Positions 25,116 through 34,470 of a stretch of 64,000 bases of DNA are shown here, in pieces (the first letter of the stretch is position 1; every line of letters begins with the position of its first letter). Made by a program: the position numbers and the translations under genes. Below the pieces are notes generated by a model, which saw only the letters and a program-made list of their open reading frames with translations, was not told the origin of the DNA and made no database searches. The stretch lies in the NCBI GenBank assembly GCA_900314685.1, contig OMWE01000018.1:1-64000 (forward strand), read 5' to 3'. The DNA comes from an uncultured Actinomycetes bacterium (GTDB lineage Bacteria; Actinomycetota; Coriobacteriia; Coriobacteriales; Atopobiaceae).

Positions 25116-25138
25116 GGAGCCCTTCGGGGCTCCTTTTT
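25116..25138 (+). terminator. Terminator after tRNA-Arg copy 2
   Basis: Perfect 7-bp stem GGAGCCC-TTCG-GGGCTCC followed by five T. Confidence 0.92.
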
Positions 25139-25213
25139 GTTACTCGAATCTATACCGGGCATCGAACGCACGCCGAATCGCCGTCAATCGCACCCTGCCG
25201 TCGGTCGTAGCCA

Positions 25214-25573
25214 TCAGTCGAAGTACGGGCGGTACAGACCCTCACCGGGACCGTAGGCGGCGTACCCATAGGACACCTCCGCGCGGTCGAGAATGTCCTG
25301 GATGTCCGAGAGAAACTCCAGCTCCCCCGCGGCAAAGGCGCAGCGCAGGCCGTCGGCGAGCGAATCACCGGGCGCCTCGCGCCTCAACGTGCTCTCGGCC
25401 TCATCGCTCAGCGTGAGCACCTGCTTGTGCACCGGATCCCCAAATATCGCCCGCGTATCGGGTCCCGTGGTGCGCTCGACAATCTCGACCCCGTGATCCG
25501 TCGTCCTCACGCTGACTGTACGCAGCTCGCCGGCCTCTGTTTGATCCGTGTAGACTACCGTTCTCCTCTGCAT
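25214..25573 (-). CDS. Small hypothetical protein
   Basis: 119 residues starting MQRRTVVYTDQTEAGE at 25573, with AAGGGAG six bases upstream. It is acidic and soluble. The N-terminal half looks like short beta strands (RTVVYTDQ, VSVRTTDHGVEIVERT) and the C-terminal half like helices. There is no recognised family. The ribosome site and GC-codon pattern support a real gene. Confidence 0.75.
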   Translation of the reverse strand: MQRRTVVYTDQTEAGELRTVSVRTTDHGVEIVERTTGPDTRAIFGDPVHKQVLTLSDEAESTLRREAPGDSLADGLRCAFAAGELEFLSDIQDILDRAEVSYGYAAYGPGEGLYRPYFD

Positions 25574-25841
25574 CGCAACTCCCTTCGCTGCTTTGTATCA
25601 GGAACAATTGTATGTCATATGCCAGGATTACGGTACAACTGTATTTTTATTAGCGTAATTTCACGTATTCTACAACACTTGTTCTGTTTTTACCTTCGCG
25701 TGACCGAGGTGCCTGACACAACAGAGGGAGGGGCTGCTGCCGATGCAACCCCTCCCCATTGCTCTACGCAGCCTTGAGTCGCGGTGGGCTGCGGACATGA
25801 GCGTTTGTCTTATCGCGGGTCAGACGACGCGGCGCGCGAGC
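25574..25841. other. Intergenic region, AT-rich, with a long hairpin
   Basis: No gene is seen in 268 bp. The half next to the hypothetical gene is AT-rich and likely holds its promoter. A hairpin GGGAGGGGcTGC / GCAaCCCCTCCC lies at about 25726-25759, just past the stop of the EF-G-like gene at 25842. It lacks a T run on either strand, so its role as a terminator is uncertain. Confidence 0.45.
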
Positions 25842-27908
25842 CTAGCGGCCCTCGGAGCGGCGGTCCTGGTACTCCTGTGCCAGCTTGACCTGCACGTCGT
25901 GCGGCACCTGCTCGTAGCCGGAGACCTCCATCTCGAATTCGCCGGTACCGCGCGAGAGCGAGCGCAGGCGCGTGGCGTAGTCGGTGACCTCGGCGTAGGG
26001 GATGGTCGCCTCGATCACGGTCTCGCCCGCGGAGGCGCCGGAGCCGGCGTTCATGCCCTCCACGCGACCGCGGCTGGCGGAGACGTCGCCCATCACGGAG
26101 CCGGCGTAGCTCTCGGGCACCGTGATCTTGAGGTGCGCCATGGGCTCCAGCAGCACGGGCTCGGCCTGGGCCACCGCCTTTTGGAAGCCGATGCGCGCGG
26201 CCGTCTTGAACGCCATCTCGTTGGAGTCGACGGGGTGGTAGGAGCCGTCGTACACGGCGACCTTGACGTCGATCATCGGGTAGCCGGCCAGCACGCCGTC
26301 GCGCATGGTCTCCTGGACGCCCTTGTCGATCGCGGGGATGAAGCCGCGGGGGATGTGGCCGCCGACGACCTCGTCGACGAACTCATAACCGCCGTCCGGG
26401 TTGGGCTCGATGCGCAGCCAGCAGTCACCGAACTGTCCGGCGCCGCCGGTCTGCTTCTTGTGACGGCCCTCGGCGCTCGCCACGCGGCGGATCGTCTCGC
26501 GGTACGGAATGCGCAGCTTGACGGTGTGGGCGGTGACGCCCGCGCGGGCCTCGAGGCGGTCCAGCAGGACGCTGACCTGCGCCTCGCCGATCGCGGAGAT
26601 CACGGTCTGACCGGTGTCCTCGTCGCGCTCGACCTTGAGGGTCGGGTCGGCGTCGGCGCTCTTCTCCAGGAAGGCGTACAGCTTGCCCTCCTCGCCGCGC
26701 TTGTCGGGCTCGATCGCGATGCGGTAGAGCGAGTTGGGGAAGCGGAACGCGGCAGCCTCGACCTTGCCCGTGGCGGAGAGCGTGTCGCCCGTCATGGCCT
26801 CGAGCTTGGGCACGACGCAGATGTCGCCGGCCGCGACCGTCTTCACGTCCGTGGTCTCCTTGCCGGTCATGCGGTACAGGTGGCCCAGGCGTTCGCCCTT
26901 GCGCGTGCGCGCATTGTTGAGCTCGATGCCGGGGGTCAGCGTGCCGGCCAGCACCTTGATGAAGGACAGGCGGCCGTTCTGCGGGTCGTTGAGGCTCTTG
27001 AAGACGAATGCCACGGGGCGGTCGTCGTCGGGCGAGATGTCCAGCTCCTCGCCGTTGACCAGCGGCACGCGGCCGAAGTCGGCCATCTCGGGGAACCAGG
27101 TGGCGGCGGCGTTCATGTAGGAGATGACGCCCTCCTCCTTGACGCAGGAGCCGGCGAAGACGGGCACAAAGACACGCGTGAGCATGGCCTTGCCCAGCAG
27201 GCCCTCGATCTCCTCGGTGGTGATCTCCTCGCCGTCCAGGTACTTCATCATGAGCTCGTCGTCGGCCTCGACCACCAGGTCGGTCAGCTTCTCGCGCGCC
27301 TCCTGGGCGGCGTCGAGGTACTCGGCCGGGATCTCGGAGGTCACGGGCTTGCCACCCTCCAGGTGGCGCGCCTGCATGCGGACGACGTCGATGATGCCGG
27401 AGAAGGCGTCGCCGGTGCCCATCGGGATCGTGACGGCGGCGAGGTTCTCGCCGAAGTGCTCGCGCAGGCTCTCGAGTGCGGTGTCGAAGTCCGCGTCGGG
27501 GCGGTCGAGGCGGTTGATGAAGAGCACGCGCGCCAGGCTGAGCTCCTCGGCCGCGAACCACAGGCGGGTCGTGATGGTGCCGGGGCCGGCGGCGGCGTCG
27601 ACCACAAAGGTCGCGGTCTCGCAGGCGCTCATCGCGGAGTAGGCGTCGCCGACGAAGTCAGGGTAGCAGGGGGCATCGAGCACGTTGATGCGGGCGCCCT
27701 CCCACGCGACCGGGGCGATTGTCGTGGAGATGGAAAAGCCGCGCTCGCCTTCCTCGGTGTCGTAATCCAGCGTGGGCTTTGTGCCGGCATGCCCGCCCAG
27801 GCGGGTCGTCTTGCCCGTCAGGTGCAGCATGGCCTCGGCCAGCATGGTCTTGCCCACGCCACCTTGGCCCACCAGGACCACATTCTTTACCTTCTCAGTC
27901 GCAGCCAT
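25842..27908 (-). CDS. EF-G-like translational GTPase (EF-G2 type)
   Basis: 688 residues from the ATG at 27908, with AAAGGAGG upstream. All EF-G domains are present in order: the G domain (1-270), domain II, and domains III-V (including the IV region ending around PRGFIPAIDKGVQE, and V with VMGDVSASRGRVEGM). The G domain is divergent: G1 is GQGGVGKT instead of AHxDxGKT, G4 is NRLD instead of NKMD, and G3 reads DAPCYPDF (78-85), so the invariant Gly of DxxG is Cys and the catalytic His is Tyr. This matches paralogues called EF-G2 rather than the main translocase. GTP hydrolysis may be slow or lost. The true role is unknown. Confidence 0.9.
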   Translation of the reverse strand: MAATEKVKNVVLVGQGGVGKTMLAEAMLHLTGKTTRLGGHAGTKPTLDYDTEEGERGFSISTTIAPVAWEGARINVLDAPCYPDFVGDAYSAMSACETATFVVDAAAGPGTITTRLWFAAEELSLARVLFINRLDRPDADFDTALESLREHFGENLAAVTIPMGTGDAFSGIIDVVRMQARHLEGGKPVTSEIPAEYLDAAQEAREKLTDLVVEADDELMMKYLDGEEITTEEIEGLLGKAMLTRVFVPVFAGSCVKEEGVISYMNAAATWFPEMADFGRVPLVNGEELDISPDDDRPVAFVFKSLNDPQNGRLSFIKVLAGTLTPGIELNNARTRKGERLGHLYRMTGKETTDVKTVAAGDICVVPKLEAMTGDTLSATGKVEAAAFRFPNSLYRIAIEPDKRGEEGKLYAFLEKSADADPTLKVERDEDTGQTVISAIGEAQVSVLLDRLEARAGVTAHTVKLRIPYRETIRRVASAEGRHKKQTGGAGQFGDCWLRIEPNPDGGYEFVDEVVGGHIPRGFIPAIDKGVQETMRDGVLAGYPMIDVKVAVYDGSYHPVDSNEMAFKTAARIGFQKAVAQAEPVLLEPMAHLKITVPESYAGSVMGDVSASRGRVEGMNAGSGASAGETVIEATIPYAEVTDYATRLRSLSRGTGEFEMEVSGYEQVPHDVQVKLAQEYQDRRSEGR

Positions 27909-28102
27909 AAGTCCTCCTTTGTTGGAAGTGGGTGCACGGAAGGCGCCGCAGCGCCGCTTTTCCACCATACCCATGGCGGTGCGTGCGCAGCCCGTCTTAT
28001 CGGGCAAGTGACGCGTCTGGTCGGGCAAGTGACGAGTGCGCGGCACAGACGTGCGATAATCTGCAAAGACAAACGGCGCAGCAGCGACGGGGCGGAGGCC
28101 TC

Positions 28103-29359
28103 ATGGGATACAAGACATACACCTGCCCGATCGGGCGCACGTGCGGCGGCTGCGAGTGGTTGGCCGTCCCCTACCCCATCCAGCTGCGGCGCAAGCAGGA
28201 GTGGACCGAACGTCTTTTTGAGCAGGTCGCGCGGGAAGACGGGACCGAGCTCGCACCCATCGTCGGCGTGCCCGGCGAACCCGTCGCGTACCGCTGCAAA
28301 GCCGCGACACCCTTTGCTCCCGGGCCGCGCGGGCGGGTGCGCTCGGGTTTCTACGCCGCGGGCACGCACCGCATCGTCGCGTGCGACGAGTGCCTGGTGG
28401 AAGACCCGCGTTGCCGCCGCATCCTGAATGAGATTGCGCACACGGCCACCAAGCTGCGGATTCCCGCCTACGACGAGGACCGCGGCACGGGCCTCCTGCG
28501 CCACGCGATCGTCCGCGTGGGGTGGCGGACGGACGAGGCGCTCCTGACCGTCGTCACCAACGGGCGCGAGATGCGGCACGCCGACCAGTTCGTGGCCGAG
28601 CTGCGGCGGCGCTGCCCCGAGGTCACGAGCTGCGTGCAGAACGTCAACACCCGCCGGACCAACGCGATGCTCGGCCGCGAGACCCACGTGCTGTGGGGTT
28701 CCGGCGTGCTCGCGGACGAGCTGCTGGGCTGCCGGTTCGAGGTGGGGCCGCTCAGCTTCTACCAGACCAACCCCGCGCAGACCGAGACCCTCTATCGGCT
28801 CGCAATCGAGGCCGCGGGCCTCGCGGACGGCGACCGACTACTCGACGCCTACTGCGGCTGCGGCACGATCGGCATCTGCGCCGCCGCGGCCGCGCGCGCG
28901 GCGGGCGCCCGCGTCCACGTGACCGGCGTCGAGACCAGCGCGGATGCCGTGGCGCGCGCCCGCCGCAATGCTGAGCTCAACGGGCTGGCGGGGGCGGGTG
29001 CCACCGCCACGCCAGGCTCCACCGCCACACCAGACCCCGCCGCCAAGTCACGCTCCCTCACCCCCGCGGGCACGTGTGTCTTCCACCGCGCCGACGCGAC
29101 CGCCTGGATGGCGCGGACGGACGAGCGCTTCGACGTCATCGTGCTCGACCCGCCGCGCGCCGGCTCCACGCCGGAGTTTCTGGAGGGTGCCGTCCACCTC
29201 GGCCCGGAGCGCATCGTCTACGTTTCCTGCAACGCGGAGACCCAGGCCCGCGACCTCGCGATTCTCCGCAAGGGCGGCTACCGCCTCGTCCGTCTTACCC
29301 CCGTGGACATGTTCCCGCACACCAAGCACGTCGAGACCGTCGCGTTGCTCGCGCGCTAA
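28103..29359 (+). CDS. TrmA/RlmD-family RNA (uracil-5-)-methyltransferase
   Basis: 418 residues from the ATG at 28103 (GGAGG just upstream). An N-terminal Fe-S cluster motif has Cys8, Cys14 and Cys17 (CPIGRTCGGC) with a fourth Cys in CDECLV. The central domain contains SFYQTNPAQTETLY. The AdoMet site is LLDAYCGCGTIGICA, the DPPRAG motif lies in VIVLDPPRAG, and the catalytic nucleophile Cys is in RIVYVSCNAETQARDL. It methylates C5 of a uridine in 23S rRNA or tRNA; which site is not readable. A Thr/Ala/Pro-rich insert (about residues 295-325) splits the Rossmann part. No TRAM domain is present. Confidence 0.93.
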   Translation: MGYKTYTCPIGRTCGGCEWLAVPYPIQLRRKQEWTERLFEQVAREDGTELAPIVGVPGEPVAYRCKAATPFAPGPRGRVRSGFYAAGTHRIVACDECLVEDPRCRRILNEIAHTATKLRIPAYDEDRGTGLLRHAIVRVGWRTDEALLTVVTNGREMRHADQFVAELRRRCPEVTSCVQNVNTRRTNAMLGRETHVLWGSGVLADELLGCRFEVGPLSFYQTNPAQTETLYRLAIEAAGLADGDRLLDAYCGCGTIGICAAAAARAAGARVHVTGVETSADAVARARRNAELNGLAGAGATATPGSTATPDPAAKSRSLTPAGTCVFHRADATAWMARTDERFDVIVLDPPRAGSTPEFLEGAVHLGPERIVYVSCNAETQARDLAILRKGGYRLVRLTPVDMFPHTKHVETVALLAR

Positions 29360-29455
29360 TCACGCACTGCCCGTCCCGCTATCGCTCCAATCCGTCGCCG
29401 CATTGATCCGTCAGCGTGCTGATTCACCGCACGCACAAATCCATCCCCACCTCGC

Positions 29456-29746
29456 CCGCCGATATGGGGGTGCGAAGATTCCGACCTGCGCATTTCTCTG
29501 TCATACCCCCGCATCGGCGGTGTCCAGAAGCCCGCCCATACGGGGGTGCGGAATCCGCAACCTGCGTGTTTGCGTCCCGGTCCCCCGTATCGGCGGTATA
29601 TCGTAACCGCCGATACGGGGGGTCCAGAAAACTTACCTGGTCTTTTCCCCTGGTACCACCGTATCGGCGGTGCCCAAAATACCGCCGATACGGGGATCAG
29701 GGCACTTCGAACAGCATTCTTCTCCCCAGCACATCGTATGGGCGGT
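29456..29746. repeat. Array of four 75-bp hairpin units (array A)
   Basis: Four tandem units start at 29456, 29532, 29606 and 29681. Each consists of a left arm like CCGCCGATACGGGGG, a loop of about 33 nt, and a right arm like CCCCCGTATCGGCGGT, so each can fold into a stem of about 15 bp. Linkers of 8-10 bp separate units. Loops are diverged but alignable (shared ACCTG, then TTT and pyrimidines). The array lies between the methyltransferase stop (29359) and the terminator of the LPXTG gene. The rest of 29360-30125 contains no supported gene. Confidence 0.9.
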
Positions 29747-29912
29747 GCGTGGACAGCATTCGTGCAGTGCGCAGGTAGTGTTCGGGCGGCTTGCCTTGCC
29801 ACCGACGCCATGCCGTCACCGCACACGCAAGGTCACGGGGTGCCAATCGCGTACGAAACCGAAGGACGCGAGACGCCCAGCGTAACAACGGACGCCCCAT
29901 CGATGGTCACGC

Positions 29913-29954
29913 AAAAAAGGAGCACCCCGATCCCGATGTGGATCGGAGCGCTCC
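29913..29954 (-). terminator. Terminator of the LPXTG surface protein gene
   Basis: A 15-bp stem with one mismatch-containing segment pairs 29919-29933 with 29940-29954 (GGAGC...GATCC / GGATC...GCTCC). On the minus strand it is followed by six T (A run 29913-29918). It is 172 bp past the stop codon at 30126. Confidence 0.85.
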
Positions 29955-30125
29955 TCGTAGTGATGCTTTGCCGGCGCGCCTATACGGCGTTCCGTCGCAA
30001 CGTGCGCCTACAACGCGCGCTTGGTGAGCCACGACAAACCATACAGCTCTGTGTGCCGTGCGACCCTCATACGAGGGCCCGTCCCCCGTCGGATAACCAA
30101 CGGTCGCAGGACACCGTCTTGCGGG

Positions 30126-33078
30126 CTACTCTTCCTCCTCCTTACGACGGCGAAGAAGGGCGCCTGCGGCCAGCGCGGCCGCACCGCCCGCTGCGGCGAC
30201 GGCTGCACCAGCGGCGCCGGCGTCGCCAGTGGCCGGCAGCGCGGGCTGCTCGGAGACGACCGCGTGCTTGGGCTGGTAGGAGGCCTTGTGCGGGGTCTCG
30301 GGCTTCGCGGGCTCGGGCAGCTTCTCGTAGTAGAAGGTAACCTCCGTGCCGTCGACGCTCACGTAGCCGTCGCCCGAGCCGCGCAGCCTCCAGCCCGCCA
30401 CGTCCTTGGCGAGCACGTCCATGACCACATCCGGCACGGCGTACCAGGCGTCGTCGGCGACCGGCTTGCCCGTCACCGCGTCCACGAAGTGGACCGTGTA
30501 GACGTGGACGGGGTCGGCCTGGTAGACGAAGGTCAGGACGTTCCTGGTCGCGTCCGCGGAGACCAGGGTCGTGAGGCCCGTGGCGCCCACGTACTGGTAG
30601 CCCTTACGCGCCGGGTCGCTGGCGGCCAGGGCGAGCCTGGTGAGGTAGTCGCCCACCACGGCCTCGCCCTCCTCCGTCTTGAGCACGGTGCCGTCGGACG
30701 CCTTGTGGATCACCGTATAGCCGGCACGCTGGCCGAGCTTGCGCCAAGAGGCGAAGAGGCTCTGGTCGGCCTCGAGCGGCATGTCGAAGGAGAAGCGCGC
30801 CGGCACCTTGGAGTCGCCGCCCAGGTAGTACCAGTCCTCGAATGCGTAGCCCTCGCGGGCGGGCGCCTCAGGCTCGGTGGCCTCCTTGCCCCAGGCGACC
30901 GTCTGGCCGTCCACGGCGGACCCGCCGCGCGAGTCGAAGGTCACGCTCACGTCCGGACGCTTCCAGCGGGCGTAGAAGGACGCGCCTTTGTTCATCTTGA
31001 GCTCGGTCTCGGTGACGCGCTCGCCGCCTTCGGGGGCGGTGTACCAGCCGTCGAAGACCAGCCCGTCCTCGTGCTGCAGGTCCGAGACCTCCACACCATC
31101 GCCCAACATGTAAGTTTGTTCAAACTTGACGTGGGCAGAGTATACCAGCACGCCGTTATTGTAGTAATCGGCATTAAAGATACGCCTCGCATAGCGAACC
31201 TGCCACACATTGCCATCGCTCACGACATTGAGATAGTCGGTCGTTGGGAGCAGCCAGTAGCCCTGATCGTTTTTCGGCGTATCTGCAAAGCGCGTCCAGT
31301 CCCCGAAATTCACTCCTTGGTCCGCAAGGTCTCCCAGGGACTCGTTCCATTCGCCCGAGTAAACGCCCGACTTTCCGTCGGCAGTATGTGAGAGCCTCCA
31401 TGCATATAAATACCACCCGCTTGCGGGCGAGTCCTTGTACCAGAATGTGTGCCCCGTATAGCGACTGCTCCGCGCAGATGTCGATTTGTAGGAGAAGTCC
31501 CCTTCTTGGGGGTCACCGGCTACACCATCTTTCTCGGAGAAGCTCTGCGTGTAGTAGTTGGCGAGCTGCCGCTGAGACACCTCAAAGATGTAATAGGTTT
31601 CCAGCTCGCCGTTTTCGTTTGGACTTGCAGATACTCCATCGATGCTCAGGTAGGTAGTTGCCCCGTTGATGCCAAGCCCCGTGTAGTCGTTATGCCTAGC
31701 GGTCACATGCCACGTCGGGTCTCCTGCATGGCCTGCCGCTGCCACAGCCAGCGACTCCTGAGGAAAGACGATCTGGTCTCCAAATTCGATAGAGTACGGC
31801 TCTACGACGTTTGCACCGTCCCTAGACCCCACTGTCATGTGCACCAGCACCTGCCGGTAAAGGTAGTAGAGCTTGAGGACCGTGGAGCCGTCGCCCGCCA
31901 CCGTAACCAGCTCGGTGCGGGCGGGGTCGTAGCGGTAGATACGGTCGTTGCCCGTCGTGGTGTTGATGTAGGCGGCGAAAGCGTCCGCCTCGGCCTGGGT
32001 CACTTCATGCTCCGCCATGGCGGACCCAATCTGGGTAACCGCCGCGCCGCCGGAGGTCTTTGGCACGAACGTGGGCGAGCCGTCGTTGCCCTTGCCGTTC
32101 TGCACGTAGTAAGCCACCGTGTAGGTGACTTGTGCCGGCTCCCACACAGCCGTCGCAGTGACGTCCGCCCCGCCGATCTTGTCGGGCAGCGTGTCCGCCT
32201 TGCCGTCGCCGTCGGTGTCCCAGCCGGCGAAGGTGTAGCCGGGCTTAGTGGGATCCGCGGGCGCCGCGACAGCCGAGCCTTCCTCGCCGGTGACCGCGGG
32301 CACGTACGAGCCGCCCGTCACGAAGAAGACCGAGTGGGTGGGGATGTCCTGGTCGTAGCGGACGATGACCGTGGCCTTGCCGTCGTCGGTGACCTTGATG
32401 GTGGTCGGGTTGCCCTCGGCCAGGTGATAGCCGTAGTAGGTCTTGGTGGTGACTGGCTGGGTGCTGCCCGGCTCGGCTAGCAGGACGTCAGTGTCGCGGG
32501 TGGTGTACCCGTCACCGGTCTGGACCTCGTGGATTACCGTGTAGGTGACCTGGCTCGCCTTGTAGACGACCTTGTAGGTGGGGTTGTGGTCGTCTCCGCC
32601 GACCGTACCGGAGAGCGTGGCCTGCGAGGCGTCGAGCATCTCGTAGCCGATGGGGTCGGGGCTCGCAGCCGACCAGGACTGGCCGGCCTGCAGTGCCACC
32701 TGGTAGCTGGGGGCGATCTTCTTGCCCGACTGGTCCACGTAGTCGACGGTCACCTTGTAGATGCCCGCCTCCTCGTAGGTCTCGGTATTGCTGGAGGGCG
32801 CCGGGGCGGGCGCCTCCTCCGTCTGGCCGCCCTGCTCGGTGGCATCCGGTGTGCCGCCCTGGTCCGTGCCGTCCGGCGTCTCGCCGCCCTGGTCGGTCGA
32901 GTCCGTCGGCTCGCCGGTCTGCGTCTGGTCGGTCTCTGTCGCGACCGCCTGGTCCGTGCCGTCCGCCGCAGGCTGTGGCGCCTCGTCAGCCAGCGCCACC
33001 GCGGGCATGCCGAAGAGGAGTCCCGCCGTCAACGCCGCGGCCGCGGCCGAAGCCCCCCCCCTGTTTTCCGTATCCCAT
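30126..33078 (-). CDS. LPXTG-anchored surface protein with MucBP-like and InlB B-type repeats; out of frame at a G9 tract
   Basis: About 980 residues. The best start is ATG 33078, with AGAGGGG eight bases upstream. The codons after it reach a run of nine G (33061-33053) that puts this start one base out of frame with the rest; with eight G it would encode MGYGKQGGASAAAAALTAG and continue into an ideal signal peptide ending VALADE. After an acidic Gln/Thr/Gly-rich stretch come MucBP-like segments (ASQVTYTVIHEVQTGDGY, VTYTVAYYVQNGKG) and InlB-type repeats (GYTFAGWDTDGDG, GLVFDGWYTAPEGG, GYAFEDWYYLGG). The C terminus has LPATGDAG, a hydrophobic helix and RRRKEEEE, so sortase would anchor it to the wall. 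It is probably an adhesin, phase-off as sequenced. Confidence 0.88.
33053..33061. repeat. Poly-C/poly-G tract of nine at the start of the LPXTG gene
   Basis: Nine C on the plus strand (nine G in the coding strand) lie 17-25 bases after the A of the start codon. Eight or eleven G would restore the frame to the signal peptide; nine does not. Such tracts change length by slippage during replication. Confidence 0.9.
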
Positions 33079-33148
33079 GTTCTGCCCCTCTCTCCGCACC
33101 CGGGCCGCACGCAGCCGCACCGTCCGGGCCATTTCAGACACCCTTCAG

Positions 33149-33179
33149 AATATAGCAGTGCCGCCGGACACGTGGACAA
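33149..33179 (-). promoter_or_regulatory. Likely promoter of the LPXTG gene
   Basis: TTGTCC (33179-33174) and TATATT (33154-33149) on the minus strand are separated by 19 bp, with the start codon 71 bp further on. The spacing is long, so it may be weak or regulated. Confidence 0.5.
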
Positions 33180-33281
33180 GTTGCCCCAATTGGAAACGCG
33201 GCCGCGCCGGCGAACGGCTCCCCCGGGGCCCTGTCGTAGCGCCCGTTCGCCGTGCCCGAGCGGCGCGCCCGTGCGGCACCT

Positions 33282-33425
33282 ACAGATACAACGAGGGATC
33301 GGGGGCGCACGACCTGCATCTTTTCTTCCTGACCCCCCATTGCGTCTGTATTTCTTCCACAGACACAAGAGGGGGTCCGCGGAATTTATCTGGGTGTTTA
33401 TCGCCCGATCCCCCGTTGCGTCTGT
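33282..33425. repeat. Array of two hairpin units (array B)
   Basis: Two units have the layout of array A but different arms. Unit 1 has a left arm at 33282-33305 (ACAGATACAACG... GGGGG) and a right arm CCCCCCATTGCGTCTGT at 33333-33349. Unit 2 has ACAGACACAAGAGGGGG at 33359-33375 and CCCCCGTTGCGTCTGT at 33410-33425. The 9-bp linker and the loops (GACCTGCATCTTTTCTTCC; ATCTGGGTGTTTATCGCCC) align with those of array A. It lies upstream of the LPXTG promoter, so arrays A and B bracket that transcription unit. DNA between here and 33662 has no other gene. Confidence 0.88.
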
Positions 33426-33662
33426 GCGGAGACGAGGCCGCCAAGGGTCGAGCGGCTATGGGCCGGGGGCTAGGGTCGAAAGGTGAAGAAGACCGAGGTC
33501 AAGAGAAAAGCTCGGAGACGAGGACAAGCTAAATTTCCTCACAGCCCATTTACCAGGGCTTTTATTCGCCGCAAGAGATGCTTTCTTTGCCGCACGGCCC
33601 GGCGCTGCTAATCTGGCGGGGTACAGAGCGAGCAGCGGACAGAGCGGGCAGAGGGAGTCCTG

Positions 33663-34274
33663 ATGCAATTCGGAGAGCAGATTCGCGACCTGAGGAAGCG
33701 GCGCGGCCTGAGCCAGGAGCGGTTCGCGCAGGAGCTGCACGTCACGCGCCAGGCTGTCTCCAACTGGGAAAACGACAAGAACCTCCCCGACCTGGAGACC
33801 CTGATCGCTATGTCCGGCACGTTCCACGTCTCGCTCGACGAGCTGATCCTGGGAGAAGACATGCGCACGATGAAGACAAACGACCTTGTTGCGGGCGGCA
33901 ACAGCACCATCGGACCCGAGGCTGGCGGTCAGACCGCAAGCGAAGGTATGGGCGGAGCGACCGCGTGCCCCGACGCCGGCGCGCCCGCCATGACCGACAT
34001 CGCCCGGAAGCTCATCAACGACAGCAGCGAGACGCGCCGCGCGCACGACAACAAAGTGACCACCCTGATCGGGGCGTTCCTGCTGGTCATGGGCTTCTTT
34101 TGCTTCTTCGCCCGCGCCAACTCCGTGGAGTACGTGGACGCGCAGGGCTTCCTGCACGAGAGCTTCTGGCTGGTACCGGTCGGGTACCTCTTCCTGCTGG
34201 CGGGGGTGGTCGTCTTTGCCTGTGTGGGCGTCCGCACAATCCGCGCCGCAGTCTCGAAGAAGAAAGACCGGTAG
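33663..34274 (+). CDS. Xre-family HTH regulator with C-terminal membrane helices
   Basis: 203 residues from the ATG at 33663, with GAGGGAG just upstream. Residues 1-65 are a Cro/C1-type HTH (FGEQIRDLRKRRGLSQERFAQELHV in two helices, RQAVSNWENDKNLPDLETL). A flexible Gly/Ala-rich linker of about 60 residues follows, then two membrane helices (VTTLIGAFLLVMGFFCFFA and VPVGYLFLLAGVVVFACVGV) and a basic end. Such proteins bind DNA from the membrane. It lies between two LPXTG genes pointing away from it, so it may regulate them or cell-envelope stress genes (inference). Confidence 0.88.
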   Translation: MQFGEQIRDLRKRRGLSQERFAQELHVTRQAVSNWENDKNLPDLETLIAMSGTFHVSLDELILGEDMRTMKTNDLVAGGNSTIGPEAGGQTASEGMGGATACPDAGAPAMTDIARKLINDSSETRRAHDNKVTTLIGAFLLVMGFFCFFARANSVEYVDAQGFLHESFWLVPVGYLFLLAGVVVFACVGVRTIRAAVSKKKDR

Positions 34275-34385
34275 CCGGGGCCTGTGGCTCGGGAAGTCAG
34301 ATGGGCAGCCTTGGTCCGTGGGCTCGAAAAGGCGGGCACATAGCACGCGAATAGGGACTCTCGGAAAGACGGACTCATCGGCATG

Positions 34386-34424
34386 AAGAAGGGCCGCGCG
34401 ATGATACGTGCAGCCCTTCTTTTA
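34386..34424 (+). terminator. Bidirectional terminator between the Xre gene and the vWA-LPXTG gene
   Basis: AAGAAGGGC (34386-34394) pairs with GCCCTTCTT (34413-34421), followed by TT on the plus strand; the opposite strand ends in TTCTT. Its inner sequence (CCGCGCG...CGTGCAG) is shared with the terminator at 36442-36482, so the two were probably duplicated with their genes. Confidence 0.8.
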
Positions 34425-34470
34425 ACCAATTCTTGTCATCCTGGCGCGTACTGAAGCTAGCGACTCTGCC

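Noticed and set aside
25726-25759. Hairpin after the EF-G-like gene as a terminator
   Set aside because: The stem is strong but no T run follows in the transcribed direction, so it was only noted in the region description.
29456-29746. Array A as a CRISPR array
   Set aside because: The repeats alternate in orientation, the intervening sequences are related to each other rather than unique, and no cas genes are present.
29456-33425. Arrays A and B as integron attC sites flanking a cassette
   Set aside because: There are no RYYYAAC/GTTRRRY core sites and no integrase gene, and the units are tandem rather than one per cassette.
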